NCBI RefSeq assembly: GCF_016919445.1
Contig: NZ_CP070356.1
Coordinates: 3,488,001 to 3,552,000, forward strand
Reading direction: 5' to 3'
Origin: Pseudomonas sp. PDNC002
Lineage (GTDB): Bacteria > Pseudomonadota > Gammaproteobacteria > Pseudomonadales > Pseudomonadaceae
Length of the DNA stretch: 64,000 nucleotides
A program made the position numbers and the translations under genes. A model generated the notes under the pieces. It did not search any database. It was given only the letters and a program-made list of their open reading frames with translations, and had not been told where the DNA came from. Each line of letters begins with the position of its first letter. The stretch's first letter is position 1. Positions 1-8,474 of this stretch are shown piece after piece.

Positions 1-1123
1 TGGTCGGGCTGTTGGCGACGTGGGCGCGGCCGGTGTGGATGTCGCGGAAGGCGCGGTTGATCGGGTGCTCGCGGAAGATGGTGGAGGCGCCGCTGTTGAA
101 CATCAGGGTGCCGGCCGCGCGGGCACACTTGTCCGCGACCAGGGCGGAGTCGTAACGCATCTTCACCCGCTCGGGCATGCTCAGCGGCTCGCCGTCGCGG
201 GCGCGCTGCATCATCACTTCGAAGTTGCGCAGCAGCACGGTGCGGCACTCGTCGGCGACCACCATGGCATCGGCCAGCGCCTGCTGGGCAGCCGGGTCCT
301 GGCCCATCTTGCGACCGTCGTTGACGCCCACGCGGGCGCGGTTGTGCTCGATGAACAGGTTCACCGCGCCCTGCAACGCGCCGATGGCCGCCGAGGACAC
401 CGCGCGGACGAAGATCTGCCCGAACGGCAGGCGGAACAGCGGTGCAGTGTTCACTGCGTTGCCCGGGCTGCTCTGCATGAAGCCGTCGAGGGCGCGGTGG
501 GTGCGGTACTCGGGGACGAGGGCGTCCTCCACCAGCACATCGTGGGAGCCGGTGGCTTCCAGGCCCATCACGTTCCAGTTGTCGAGCACCTGGTAGTCAC
601 TGCGCGGCACCAGGAAGGTGCGGTAGTCCGGTGCGCCACCCGGCTCGCTCGGCGGCACCAGCGCACCGAGGAAGGCCCACTCGCAATGCTTGCTGCCGCT
701 GGAGAATCCCCAGCGCCCGGAGAGGCGGAAGCCGCCTTCCACCGGCGTCACCTTGCCCACCGGCATGTAGGAAGAGGAGATCAGCACGCTGGAATCCGTG
801 CCCCACACATCCTGCGCGGCGCGGTCGTCGAACAGCGCCAGCTGCCAGTTGTGGATGGCCACCACACCGAGCACCCAGGCCGACGACATGCAGCCCTCGG
901 CAAGGGTCATCTGCACCTCGAAGAAGTCTTTCGGCTCCAGCTCGTAGCCTTCCCAGCGTGCCGGCTGGAGGATGCGGAAGAACCCGGCTTCGTGGAAGTC
1001 GCGAATGGTCTCCTCCGGCAGCCGGCCTTCGCGGGCGGCGTCGGCGGCGCGTTCGCGCAGCACCGGCACCAGCTCACGGGCGCGCTGGCGCAGGCGCTGA
1101 CGGATCAGGTCGTGGTCGAGCAT
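1..1123 (-). CDS. hsaA: 3-HSA monooxygenase, oxygenase component (HsaA), 3' end cut by window edge
   Basis: This is the flavin-dependent oxygenase that hydroxylates 3-HSA, the aromatised seco-steroid, to the catechol 3,4-DHSA using reduced flavin from HsaB. The reverse strand reads MLDHDLIRQRLRQRARELVP and stays open for 374 codons to base 1. It has the acyl-CoA-dehydrogenase-like fold of two-component monooxygenases. The final visible stretch, RDIHTGRAHVANSP, matches the conserved HsaA/TesA2 C-terminus, so only about 20 residues should be missing. The start at 1123 is backed by an AGGAG about 9 nt upstream. It is divergent from hsaB across a 242-bp region carrying the shared operator-like dyad. 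Family and context agree strongly. Confidence 0.9.
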   Translation of the reverse strand, partial: MLDHDLIRQRLRQRARELVPVLRERAADAAREGRLPEETIRDFHEAGFFRILQPARWEGYELEPKDFFEVQMTLAEGCMSSAWVLGVVAIHNWQLALFDDRAAQDVWGTDSSVLISSSYMPVGKVTPVEGGFRLSGRWGFSSGSKHCEWAFLGALVPPSEPGGAPDYRTFLVPRSDYQVLDNWNVMGLEATGSHDVLVEDALVPEYRTHRALDGFMQSSPGNAVNTAPLFRLPFGQIFVRAVSSAAIGALQGAVNLFIEHNRARVGVNDGRKMGQDPAAQQALADAMVVADECRTVLLRNFEVMMQRARDGEPLSMPERVKMRYDSALVADKCARAAGTLMFNSGASTIFREHPINRAFRDIHTGRAHVANSPT

Positions 1124-1272
1124 CTTGTTGTTCTCCTGTGGTCGCCCGGTGGGGCGGTGCTCGGTCTCCCGCGTCGGATCGCAGGGGCCTTCGCGGGCAT
1201 TTGAACAACGCAGGAAAACGCCCGCATCGCACAAACGGACCATATCGGCGCGCTGCTCGGGCGCGGCACCGA

Positions 1273-1290
1273 CTAGTCCCCTCGGACGAT
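1273..1290 (+). promoter_or_regulatory. Operator-like dyad, copy 1 (hsaA/hsaB intergenic region)
   Basis: The sequence is CTAGTCCCCTCGGACGAT, an inverted repeat GTCC-N4-GGAC with flanking T(A/C). It ends 75 bp before the hsaB start and lies about 150 bp upstream of the divergent hsaA start. Five further copies occur in this window, all before steroid genes. Confidence 0.7.
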
Positions 1291-1365
1291 GTTGCGCAGC
1301 GGGCACCACCACAGAATCCATCGCACTACACCTCAGTCCAACAAGAACCAGCGAGGCCCCGTGCG

Positions 1366-1884
1366 ATGAACCAGGACACTCTGAAAGCCGACATGCTCCA
1401 GGCCATGCGCCGGCTCGCCAAGTCGGTGACCATCATCACCACCAGCGATGGCCGCGAGCGCTACGCCATGTCGGCCACGGCGGTGGATTCTCTGTCCACC
1501 GAGCCGCCGTCGCTGCTGATCTGCGTGAACCAGACCGCCTCGCTGCACCGCGTGCTGGAGGCCGGCGCGGACTTCTGCGTGAACATCCTCGGCCAGGAGC
1601 AGGAACACCTGTCGCACCTGTGCAGTGGCCCGGTGAAAGGCGAGGGGCGCTTCGCCAGCGGCGACTGGCGCACCTCCGAGTGCGGCGTGCCGTACCTGGC
1701 GGACGCGCAGTCCAGCGTGGTCTGCGAGCAGGACGGGCGCTTCACCTACGGCACCCACACGGTGTTCATCGGACGCATCCGCGAGGTTCGCAATACCCCG
1801 CGCATCACCCCGCTGATCTACGTGAACGGCACCTACACCACCGCCGTCGCCGTGCAGGCGCCGAGCGTGGCGGCGGCGGGCTGA
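1366..1884 (+). CDS. hsaB: Flavin reductase component of the 3-HSA monooxygenase (HsaB)
   Basis: A 172-residue protein of the flavin reductase domain family (HpaC/HsaB type). It supplies reduced flavin to HsaA. Its N-terminus MNQDTLKADMLQAMRRLAKSV and the segments RYAMSATAVDSLSTEPPSLL and ADFCVNIL are the FMN-binding core of this family. Length fits (HsaB is about 170-190 aa). The frame is open upstream to 631, but ATG 1366 gives the family-length protein, so the extension was rejected. It is first in a + strand unit with the flavoprotein dehydrogenase 5 nt downstream, then a hydroxysteroid dehydrogenase and kshB. The upstream dyad at 1273 probably controls the unit. Confidence 0.9.
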   Translation: MNQDTLKADMLQAMRRLAKSVTIITTSDGRERYAMSATAVDSLSTEPPSLLICVNQTASLHRVLEAGADFCVNILGQEQEHLSHLCSGPVKGEGRFASGDWRTSECGVPYLADAQSSVVCEQDGRFTYGTHTVFIGRIREVRNTPRITPLIYVNGTYTTAVAVQAPSVAAAG

Positions 1885-1889
1885 TCGCC

Positions 1890-3551
1890 ATGGCCGGCAC
1901 ACTGCCGATCGCCCCGCTGCGCCTGGAAGCAGGCGAGCGCCTGGCCTGGCACGCCGAGACCGACCTGCTGGTGGTCGGCTTCGGCGGCGCCGGCGCCTGT
2001 GCAGCCCTGGAGGCGCGCGAACGCGGCCTTGAAGTGCTGGCCCTGGACCGCTTCGCCGGCGGCGGCGCCACCGCGCGCAGTGGCGGGGTGGTCTATGCCG
2101 GTGGCGGCACGCCGTACCAGCGCCAGGCCGGATACGCCGACGACGCCGACGCGATGTTCCGCTATCTGCAGGGCGAGGTGGCGGACGCCGTACAGAGTGC
2201 GACGCTGCGGGACTTCTGCGAGCGCAGTGTCGACCAGCTCGCCTGGCTGGAGCGCCAGGGCGCACGCTTCGAAGCCAGCGTGCCACCGCGGAAGACGTCC
2301 TATCCCAGCGACCGTTTCTACCTCTATTACTCGGGCAACGAAGCCGTGCCGGCCTACGCCAGCCTGGCGCAACCGGCGCCGCGCGGGCACCGCACCAAGG
2401 GGCGCGGCATGTCCGGCGCGGCCATGTTCGCGGCCTTGCGTGCTTCGGCACGGGAGAAAGGTGTGCAGCTTTACCGCCGGTGCGAAGTACGTCGGCTGGT
2501 GCAGGACGCCAGCGGTGCGGTGGTCGGCGTCGAGGCCTGGCGCCTGCCGCCGGGCAGCTTCGCCGCGCGCCGGCATGCCTGGCTGAGCCGGGCCGCCACC
2601 GCGTTGCATCCCTATGCGCCGCCACTGGCCGAGCGACTGATCGCGGCCCTGCGTCGCATCGAGGAACGGTACGCGCGGCCGCTGCTGATCCGTGCGCGCA
2701 AGGGCGTGCTGCTCAGTGCCGGCGGTTTCATCTTCAACCGCGAGATGCTCGCCGAGCATGCGCCGCAGTACCTGGCCGGTCTGCCGCTGGGTACGCCGGG
2801 CTGCGATGGCAGCGGCATCCGCCTGGGGCTCGGCGCCGGTGCTGCCGCGCAACGCCTGGACAAGGTCAGCGCCTGGCGCTTCATCAATCCGCCGCTGGCC
2901 TGGGCTCGCGGCGTGATCGTCAACTCGCGGGGCGAGCGCTACTGCAATGAGGAGGTCTACGGCGCGACTCTCGGCCACGCCATGGTGGAAGAGCAGGGCG
3001 GCCGCGCCATCCTGATCCTCGACCGTGCGCTGCTCAGGGAGTCGCTGCGCCAGGTCGGGCCGGGCAAGGTCTGGTCGTTCCAGCGCCTGCCGGTGCTGCT
3101 CAACCTGCTGTTCAACCGCCGTCGGGGCGATACGCCCGAAGCGCTGGCCCGCGCCATTGGCGTACCGGCGCAGAACCTGCAGCACACGCTGGAGGAGTAC
3201 AGCCGGGCCGCGCGGGGTGAGCACACCGACGCCTTCGGCAAGTCTTCGGCGATGCTCGCCGATCTGGACGACGGCCCCTGGTACGCCCTGGACCTGTCCT
3301 TCGACAGCAAGCTCTTCCCCTGTCCGGCCATCACCCTCGGCGGGCTGCGTGTCTGCGAGCGCAGCGGCCGCGTGCTGGACCACGCCGGCGCCGCGATTCC
3401 GGGGCTGTACAGCGCTGGTCGCAACGCGGTGGGTGTCGCTTCCAACCTCTACGTATCCGGCCTGTCCATCGCCGACTGCGTGTATTCCGGCCGCCGCGCC
3501 GCCGTCCACGCGGCGTCCCGCGCGGCAGCTGTCATCCCCGAAACCGCCTGA
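1890..3551 (+). CDS. FAD-dependent 3-ketosteroid dehydrogenase, Kst4D/TesI-like
   Basis: A 553-residue flavoprotein of the fumarate reductase/3-ketosteroid dehydrogenase superfamily. The Rossmann FAD motif VVGFGGAGACAALEARERG sits near residues 29-47, followed by GGATARSGGVVYAGGGTPYQ. The C-terminal flavin-binding segment is GLYSAGRNAVGVASNLYVSG. The LYVSGLSIADCV-type ending is, from memory, more like the delta4-(5alpha)-dehydrogenases (Kst4D/TesI) than delta1-dehydrogenases, which have a TYPGAG-type segment. The likely reaction is introduction of a ring A double bond into a 3-ketosteroid. No clear Shine-Dalgarno is visible, so translation is probably coupled to hsaB 5 nt upstream. KstD (delta1) is the alternative. 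Confidence 0.65.
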   Translation: MAGTLPIAPLRLEAGERLAWHAETDLLVVGFGGAGACAALEARERGLEVLALDRFAGGGATARSGGVVYAGGGTPYQRQAGYADDADAMFRYLQGEVADAVQSATLRDFCERSVDQLAWLERQGARFEASVPPRKTSYPSDRFYLYYSGNEAVPAYASLAQPAPRGHRTKGRGMSGAAMFAALRASAREKGVQLYRRCEVRRLVQDASGAVVGVEAWRLPPGSFAARRHAWLSRAATALHPYAPPLAERLIAALRRIEERYARPLLIRARKGVLLSAGGFIFNREMLAEHAPQYLAGLPLGTPGCDGSGIRLGLGAGAAAQRLDKVSAWRFINPPLAWARGVIVNSRGERYCNEEVYGATLGHAMVEEQGGRAILILDRALLRESLRQVGPGKVWSFQRLPVLLNLLFNRRRGDTPEALARAIGVPAQNLQHTLEEYSRAARGEHTDAFGKSSAMLADLDDGPWYALDLSFDSKLFPCPAITLGGLRVCERSGRVLDHAGAAIPGLYSAGRNAVGVASNLYVSGLSIADCVYSGRRAAVHAASRAAAVIPETA

Positions 3552-3563
3552 AGGAAAACAAGC

Positions 3564-4319
3564 ATGAATCGAGTACAAGGCAAGGTCTGCATCGTCACCG
3601 GCGCCGCCAGCGGCATCGGCCGCGAGGACGCGCTGCTGCTGGCCGGCGAGGGCGCCCGCGTGGTCCTCACCGACCTCAACGAGGAGGCCGGCCGCGCGCT
3701 GGCCGAGCAGATCGGCGGCGACGCGCTGTTCATCCGCCACGACATCGCCAGTGAAAGCGACTGGCAGCATGTGGTGAAGACCACCCTGGAGCGTTTCGGC
3801 CGCCTCGATGTGCTGGTCAACAACGCCGCCATCCTTGCCCTGGGCAGCATCGAGGACACCAGCCTGGAGCTGTGGCGCAAGGTGCAGACCATCAACGGCG
3901 AGGGCTATTTCCTCGGCTGCAAGTACGCCATCGCGGCCATGAAGGAGAGCGGCGGCGGCTCCATCGTCAACATGTCCTCGGTGGCCGCGCTGGGCGGCAT
4001 GCCGGCGTTCTGCGCCTACTCGGCGTCCAAGGGCGCGGTGGCGGCGATGACCCGCTCCATCGCCCTGCACTGCAAGCAGCAGGGCTACCGCATCCGCTGC
4101 AACAGCGTGCACCCGGACGGCGTCAACACGCCGATGACCCAGGCCCTGGCCGGCGGCCAGCCGATCCCCCAGGAGGCGCTGGATGCCGACCCGATGAACC
4201 GCATGTGCGCACCGCAGGACATCGCCAACGTGGTGCTGTTCCTCGCCTCGGACGAGTCGCGCTTCATCAACGGCGCCGAGATCCGCGTGGACAACGCCCA
4301 GCTGATCAGCGGTATCTGA
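3564..4319 (+). CDS. 3beta/17beta-hydroxysteroid dehydrogenase (SDR)
   Basis: A 251-residue classical short-chain dehydrogenase. It has the NAD-binding motif TGAASGIG (residues ~12-19), NNA near 87, and the YSASKGAV active site (Y-x3-K). Several segments closely follow the Comamonas testosteroni 3beta/17beta-HSD as I recall it: FIRHDIASESDW, NSVHPDGVNTPM and FLASDESRFINGAEIRVDN. It should oxidise the 3beta- or 17beta-hydroxyl of steroids to the ketone, feeding the dehydrogenase encoded just upstream. It lies between that gene (12-nt gap, with a GAAGGAAAA ribosome site) and kshB (1-nt gap). Confidence 0.75.
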   Translation: MNRVQGKVCIVTGAASGIGREDALLLAGEGARVVLTDLNEEAGRALAEQIGGDALFIRHDIASESDWQHVVKTTLERFGRLDVLVNNAAILALGSIEDTSLELWRKVQTINGEGYFLGCKYAIAAMKESGGGSIVNMSSVAALGGMPAFCAYSASKGAVAAMTRSIALHCKQQGYRIRCNSVHPDGVNTPMTQALAGGQPIPQEALDADPMNRMCAPQDIANVVLFLASDESRFINGAEIRVDNAQLISGI

Positions 4320-4320
4320 G

Positions 4321-5397
4321 ATGGGTAGCGCGCAGCCCCTGGCGCCCCAGGCATCGAGCGCCGCCGGCAGCTTCCAGTTGGAGGTGGCCGAGGTCATCGA
4401 GGAAACCGCCGATGCGCGCTCGCTGGTGCTGCGCGTACCGGCGCAACTGGCCGAGCGCTTCGCCTACCAGGCCGGACAGTTCCTCGGTTTCCGCGTCAGC
4501 GTGGCGGGCAAGCGCCTGCTGCGCTGCTACTCCATGTCCAGCGCGCCGGGGCTCGACTCGGCGCTGCGGGTCACGATCAAGCGCGTCGAAGGCGGGCGTG
4601 TATCGAACTGGATGAACGACAGCGTTCGCCCCGGAGATTGCCTGGAGGTGCTGCCGCCTGCGGGACACTTCCACCTGGGCGCGGAGCAGCGTGACCTGCT
4701 GCTGTTCGGTGGCGGCTCGGGCATCACGCCGGTGTTTTCCATCCTGCGCGAGGCACTGGCCAGCCGCGATTGCCGCATCCGCCTGGTGTACTCCAACCGT
4801 GATGCCGATTCGGTGATCTTCCGCGAGGCGTTGCGCAGCCTGCTGCGCGAGCATGGCGAGCGCCTGCAGGTGATCCATGTGCTGGACAGCGTGCAGGGCT
4901 TTCTCGCCGCCAGCGATGTGCGTCATCTGCTGCGTGGCTGGGAGGATGCGGAATGTTTCATCTGCGGCCCCGGCCCGTTCATGGATACCGTGGAGAACGG
5001 TCTGCTGGCGGCAGGTGTGTCGCCGGCGCGGGTGCATGTGGAACGCTTCGTCTCGCCGCCCGATCCGGACGAACTGGAAGCCGCCGACGAGCAGGCCCGG
5101 CGCGCCACCGAGGGCCTGGAGGTGGAGCGGCTGACCGTCAGCCTCGACGGCGCCGAGCATGAGATTGCCTGCGCAGCCGGCGAAACCCTGCTGGAAAGCT
5201 GCCGCCGCGCCGGCCTGGCGCCACCATCTTCCTGCGAGGAAGGCTTCTGCGGCGCCTGCATGTGCCGGGTGGAGCAGGGCGAAGTGCTGCTGCCGCGCAA
5301 CGATGTGCTCAGCGCCGCCGAGCTGGCCGAAGGCTGGACCCTGGCCTGCCAGGGGCGCGCCGGCACCCGTGAGGTGCGCGTGCGCTTCCCCGATTGA
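4321..5397 (+). CDS. kshB: 3-ketosteroid 9alpha-hydroxylase, reductase component (KshB)
   Basis: A 358-residue three-domain reductase passing electrons from NADH to the Rieske oxygenase KshA, which hydroxylates C9 and triggers ring B opening. In order: an FAD domain with RCYSMSSAPG (about residues 64-73), an NAD domain with LFGGGSGITPVFSIL (about 129-143) and CGPGPFMDTVENGL, and a C-terminal plant-type 2Fe-2S domain with the CEEGFCGACMC cluster and a distal Cys in TLACQG. Length and domain order match KshB. The start codon follows the preceding stop by 1 nt. No KshA gene is in the window, so its oxygenase partner must be encoded elsewhere. Other phenylacetyl-CoA-type reductases share this architecture, but the context decides. 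Confidence 0.85.
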   Translation: MGSAQPLAPQASSAAGSFQLEVAEVIEETADARSLVLRVPAQLAERFAYQAGQFLGFRVSVAGKRLLRCYSMSSAPGLDSALRVTIKRVEGGRVSNWMNDSVRPGDCLEVLPPAGHFHLGAEQRDLLLFGGGSGITPVFSILREALASRDCRIRLVYSNRDADSVIFREALRSLLREHGERLQVIHVLDSVQGFLAASDVRHLLRGWEDAECFICGPGPFMDTVENGLLAAGVSPARVHVERFVSPPDPDELEAADEQARRATEGLEVERLTVSLDGAEHEIACAAGETLLESCRRAGLAPPSSCEEGFCGACMCRVEQGEVLLPRNDVLSAAELAEGWTLACQGRAGTREVRVRFPD

Positions 5398-5452
5398 AAG
5401 CCTGACTGAACGAATTGCTCTCGAGTGCGGGGCGGCGCCTGCCCCCTTTTTC

Positions 5453-5476
5453 GCCCGGTTCTGCCGGGCTTTTTTT
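5453..5476 (+). terminator. Rho-independent terminator after kshB
   Basis: The stem GCCCGG/CCGGGC with loop ttctg is followed by a run of seven T. It lies 56 nt past the kshB stop and ends the hsaB-kshB unit. Confidence 0.85.
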
Positions 5477-5482
5477 CGTCCT

Positions 5483-5549
5483 GTAGGAGCGAACGCACTC
5501 TGCCGCCTGTCCCGGTGTGCGCGGGGTTCGCGAGCAAGCTCGCTCCTAC
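5483..5549. repeat. REP-type inverted repeat
   Basis: The outer arms GTAGGAGCG (5483-5491) and CGCTCCTAC (5541-5549) enclose the inner hairpin GCGAGC-aa-GCTCGC. This is the usual Pseudomonas REP layout, here sitting just after a terminator. Confidence 0.75.
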
Positions 5550-5572
5550 GAAAAGCTGGGCTTGCGCAGCGG

Positions 5573-5590
5573 CTAGTCCCAATGGACGAT
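5573..5590 (+). promoter_or_regulatory. Operator-like dyad, copy 2
   Basis: CTAGTCCCAATGGACGAT, ending 69 bp before the SDR start at 5660. A TAGTCT hexamer about 21 bp downstream could be a -10 element. Same dyad as at 1273. Confidence 0.7.
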
Positions 5591-5659
5591 TTGCCGCCGC
5601 CGCCGGCCCGCTAGTCTGCGGCGCAGAGCAAACCGACAACAACAAACAGAGGTGTGCGA

Positions 5660-6406
5660 ATGAATCGACTGCAAGGCAAGATCGCCGTGGTCACGGGTGC
5701 GGCATCGGGTATCGGGCTGGCCTGCGCCCGCTGTTTCGCCGAGGAGGGCGCCCAGGTCGTCGGCCTGGACGTGGGCCAGGCGCCAGCGGACTTCCCCGGC
5801 CTGTTCATGGGCCTGGACGTGCGCGACGAAAGCAACGTGCAGCAGGTGATGGGTGAAGTCGTCTCGCGCCATGGCCGTCTCGACGTGCTGGTCAACGCCG
5901 CGGGCGTCGCCAGCCAGGGCAGCGTCACCGCGTCGCCCACCAGCGAGTGGCAGCGCGTGCTGGACATCAACCTCACCGGCACCATGTACACCAGCAAGCA
6001 TGCGGTAGCGCAGATGGTCGAGCAGCGCGGCGGCTCGATCATCAACATCGGCTCGATCTTCGGCTTGCAGGGCTGCGACGGCAACACCGCCTACAACGTG
6101 GCCAAGGGCGGCATCAACCAGCTGACCCGCTCCATGGCCATCGACTACGGCCATGCCAACGTGCGGGTCAATGGCCTCTGCCCGGGGCTGATCGAAACCC
6201 CGATGACGCAAATGGTCCGCGAGCAGGAAGCTTTCCACGCCTTCTTCGCCTCGCAGCACATGCTGTGTCGCGCCGGGCAGCCGGAAGAGGTGGCCAAGGT
6301 GGCCCTGTTCCTGGCTTCCGACGACGCGTCCTTCGTCAGCGGCCAGATGATTGCCGTCGACGGCGGCTTCTCCGCGGGCCGCCGCTTCGCGCCGCCCCAG
6401 GCCTGA
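5660..6406 (+). CDS. Short-chain dehydrogenase of the steroid cluster
   Basis: A 248-residue classical SDR beginning MNRLQGKIAVVTGAASGIG, with NAA near residue 83 and the YNVAKGG active site, and ending FLASDDASFVSGQMIAVDGG. The frame could begin at GTG 5654, but ATG 5660 has an AGAGG 7 nt upstream and is preferred. It is first in a two-gene unit with fadD3, and the dyad lies upstream. It presumably oxidises a hydroxyl on a steroid or HIP-type intermediate, but the substrate cannot be read from the sequence. It shares its N-terminal wording with the SDR at 3564, so the two may be paralogues. Confidence 0.8.
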   Translation: MNRLQGKIAVVTGAASGIGLACARCFAEEGAQVVGLDVGQAPADFPGLFMGLDVRDESNVQQVMGEVVSRHGRLDVLVNAAGVASQGSVTASPTSEWQRVLDINLTGTMYTSKHAVAQMVEQRGGSIINIGSIFGLQGCDGNTAYNVAKGGINQLTRSMAIDYGHANVRVNGLCPGLIETPMTQMVREQEAFHAFFASQHMLCRAGQPEEVAKVALFLASDDASFVSGQMIAVDGGFSAGRRFAPPQA

Positions 6407-6477
6407 GCCCGGCCTTGCCAGCGGGCCGGCACGGTGCCGGCCCACTCTCGATTCCTGTTCGTCCTGAGCTGCCCGCC

Positions 6478-8052
6478 ATGAACTGCCCGTCGTCCGCCCT
6501 GACCATTCCCCAGCTGCTTGCCGCCACGGCGTCCACCTATGGTGACCTGCCGGCCATCGAGGATGGCGACGTCCGCCTGAGCTATCGCCAGCTCGATGAT
6601 GCACGCCGCCGCGCCGCGCGGGCGCTTCTGGCACTGGGTGTCGGCCATGGCGAACGGGTCGCGGTGTGGGCGCCGAATTTCTGGGAATGGATAGTCGCGG
6701 CGACGGCGCTGCAAAGCGTCGGCGCCGTGCTGGTGCCGCTCAATACCCGGATGAAGGGCGCCGAGGCGGCCCTGGTGCTGCGCGAAAGCGGCGCCAGCCT
6801 GTTGTTCGTGATGAGCGAGTTCCTCGGCATCGACTTCCCGGCGTTGCTGGACGACGAGGAGTTACCGGCGCTGCGCCAGCGCGTGATCCTGCGTGGTTCT
6901 CGGGAGCGCGCGCTGGATTGGCCGACCTTCCTGGCGCTGGCCAATAACGTCGACGACAGCGCCCTGGAACGGCGGCAGGCAGAGATTCACGCCGACGATC
7001 TGTGCGACCTGCTGTTCACCTCCGGCACCACCGGCAAGCCCAAGGGCGTGATGACCGCCCACGGGCAGAACCTGCAGCTGGTGCGCGACTGGAGCGAAAT
7101 GGTCGGCCTGCGTGAAGGCGACCGCTACCTGATCGTCAATCCGTTCTTCCACAGTTTCGGCTACAAGGCCGGCTGGCTGGCGGCGCTGATGCGCGGCTGC
7201 TGCATCCTGCCGCAAGCGGTGTTCGATGTTCCCCTGTTGCTGCAGCGCGTGGCCGCCGAACGGGTGACGGTGCTGCCCGGCCCGCCGACGCTGTACCAAT
7301 CGCTACTGGCCCATCCGCGTCGGGGCGAGTTCGACCTGTCCTCGCTGCGTGTGGCCGTTACCGGCGCCGCCTCGGTGCCGGTGGAGATGGTCCGGCGCAT
7401 GCGCGGCGAGCTGGGCTTCGAGACCATCGTCACGGCCTACGGCCTCACCGAAACCTGCGGCTTCGTCACCATCTGCCGCCCCGGCGACGATGCCGAGACC
7501 ATTGCCACCACCAGTGGCCGGGCCTTCCCCAATGTCGAGGTTCGCTGCGTGGATAGCCAGGGCCGCAGCGTGGCCAGCGGCGAGCCGGGCGAAGTGGTGG
7601 TGCGTGGCTACAACCTGATGCGCGGCTACTTCAACAATCCCGAAGCGACCGCCGAGGCCATCGACCGTGACGGCTGGCTGCATACCGGCGACGTCGGCGT
7701 GCTCGATGAGCGTGGCTACCTGCGCATCACCGACCGGCTCAAGGACATGTTCATCAACGGCGGCTTCAACGTGTACCCGGCGGAGGTCGAGCAGACCATC
7801 CTCGGCTACCCCGGCGTGGCCCAGGCCGCGGTGATCGGCATCCCCGACGAGCGCCTGGGGGAGGTGGCCATGGCGTTCCTGTTGCCGGCCTCCGGCCAGG
7901 CGATCGACCTGGACGCCTTCCTCGCCTGGTGCCGCGAGCGCATGGCCAACTACAAGGCGCCGCGCCGGGCCATGCTGCTCGATGCACTGCCGCTCAATGC
8001 CGCCGGCAAGGTGACCAAGGCAGCGTTGCGGGAGCTGGCTGCGAGCTCCTGA
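6478..8052 (+). CDS. fadD3: Acyl-CoA synthetase, FadD3-like (HIP-CoA ligase)
   Basis: A 524-residue ANL-superfamily ligase. The P-loop-like motif is LLFTSGTTGKPKG (~177-189), A5 is TAYGLTETCG, A7 is GWLHTGDVG, A8 is RLKDMFINGGFNVYP, and the late lysine is in NAAGKVTK. The segment FFHSFGYKAGW is typical of FadD3, which activates the propionate side chain of HIP, the C/D-ring remnant left after hsaC-hsaD cleavage. The frame stays open far upstream, but ATG 6478 begins right after the SDR and gives family length. It is followed by a strong terminator. Assignment as FadD3 rests on the motif plus the ipd genes nearby. Confidence 0.82.
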   Translation: MNCPSSALTIPQLLAATASTYGDLPAIEDGDVRLSYRQLDDARRRAARALLALGVGHGERVAVWAPNFWEWIVAATALQSVGAVLVPLNTRMKGAEAALVLRESGASLLFVMSEFLGIDFPALLDDEELPALRQRVILRGSRERALDWPTFLALANNVDDSALERRQAEIHADDLCDLLFTSGTTGKPKGVMTAHGQNLQLVRDWSEMVGLREGDRYLIVNPFFHSFGYKAGWLAALMRGCCILPQAVFDVPLLLQRVAAERVTVLPGPPTLYQSLLAHPRRGEFDLSSLRVAVTGAASVPVEMVRRMRGELGFETIVTAYGLTETCGFVTICRPGDDAETIATTSGRAFPNVEVRCVDSQGRSVASGEPGEVVVRGYNLMRGYFNNPEATAEAIDRDGWLHTGDVGVLDERGYLRITDRLKDMFINGGFNVYPAEVEQTILGYPGVAQAAVIGIPDERLGEVAMAFLLPASGQAIDLDAFLAWCRERMANYKAPRRAMLLDALPLNAAGKVTKAALRELAASS

Positions 8053-8060
8053 ATGCAAAA

Positions 8061-8081
8061 GCCCCGCTTGGGCGGGGCTTT
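8061..8081 (+). terminator. Rho-independent terminator after fadD3
   Basis: GCCCCGC/GCGGGGC stem with a 4-nt loop, preceded by aaaa and followed by ttt, 9 nt past the fadD3 stop. It may act in both directions, since the toxin gene ends at 8100 on the other strand. Confidence 0.8.
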
Positions 8082-8099
8082 CCTGGAATCAGACGGACG

Positions 8100-8465
8100 C
8101 TAGTTGTTCAGGAACGGATCGTGTGCGAGGTAGGTGCAGTAGTCGACCAGTACCTTGCGCGCGTCCTGCCGCTCATGGATCACCAGGTGGACCACCACGG
8201 CGTCGTTCAACACCTGGTAGAACACTCGATAGCCGTCCTGTGTAACGTACTCGCGGAATTCTGTCAGGCCGGTGTGCTCGGCTACTTCACGGGAGATCGG
8301 ATAGCCCAGCGGTGCGTTCGATAGCGCTTGCACCAACTCATCCAGGAGCGCATCGATGTGCTGCGCGGCCTTTTCTTTCCCAGCCCTCGCAGCCAGGAAA
8401 TCTTCCCGGTCCATGATCAGGCTGTCGGCGATCGGCGTGGTGAGGACAGGTCGGCGCTGACTCAT
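8100..8465 (-). CDS. RelE/ParE-superfamily toxin
   Basis: A 121-residue protein encoded 9 nt after an antitoxin-like gene. The C-terminal half, with FREYVTQDGYRVFYQVLNDAV followed by VVHLVIHERQDAR, has the beta-strand pattern of ParE/RelE toxins: a basic strand, then 'R-V-x-Y-x-v' and 'v-h-I-l-x-I-x-x-R'. The N-terminal ~45 residues form a longer helical extension than in standard ~95-residue ParE. Toxins of this fold either cleave mRNA on the ribosome or poison gyrase, and which applies here is not evident. It is read against the flanking steroid operons. Confidence 0.65.
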   Translation of the reverse strand: MSQRRPVLTTPIADSLIMDREDFLAARAGKEKAAQHIDALLDELVQALSNAPLGYPISREVAEHTGLTEFREYVTQDGYRVFYQVLNDAVVVHLVIHERQDARKVLVDYCTYLAHDPFLNN

Positions 8466-8474
8466 GGGATTCCC

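Noticed and set aside
20-1204. 394-residue open frame on the + strand
   Set aside because: It is the antisense of hsaA, whose reverse-strand reading gives clear family motifs. Composition is alanine/glycine/histidine-rich as in GC-rich shadow frames.
1833-4397. 854-residue reverse-strand open frame
   Set aside because: Antisense to the dehydrogenase and SDR genes, which have recognisable domains. No domain seen in the reverse reading.
5947-6477. N-terminal extension of the acyl-CoA synthetase
   Set aside because: The frame is open upstream only because it shadows the SDR gene. ATG 6478 gives the normal family length and start.
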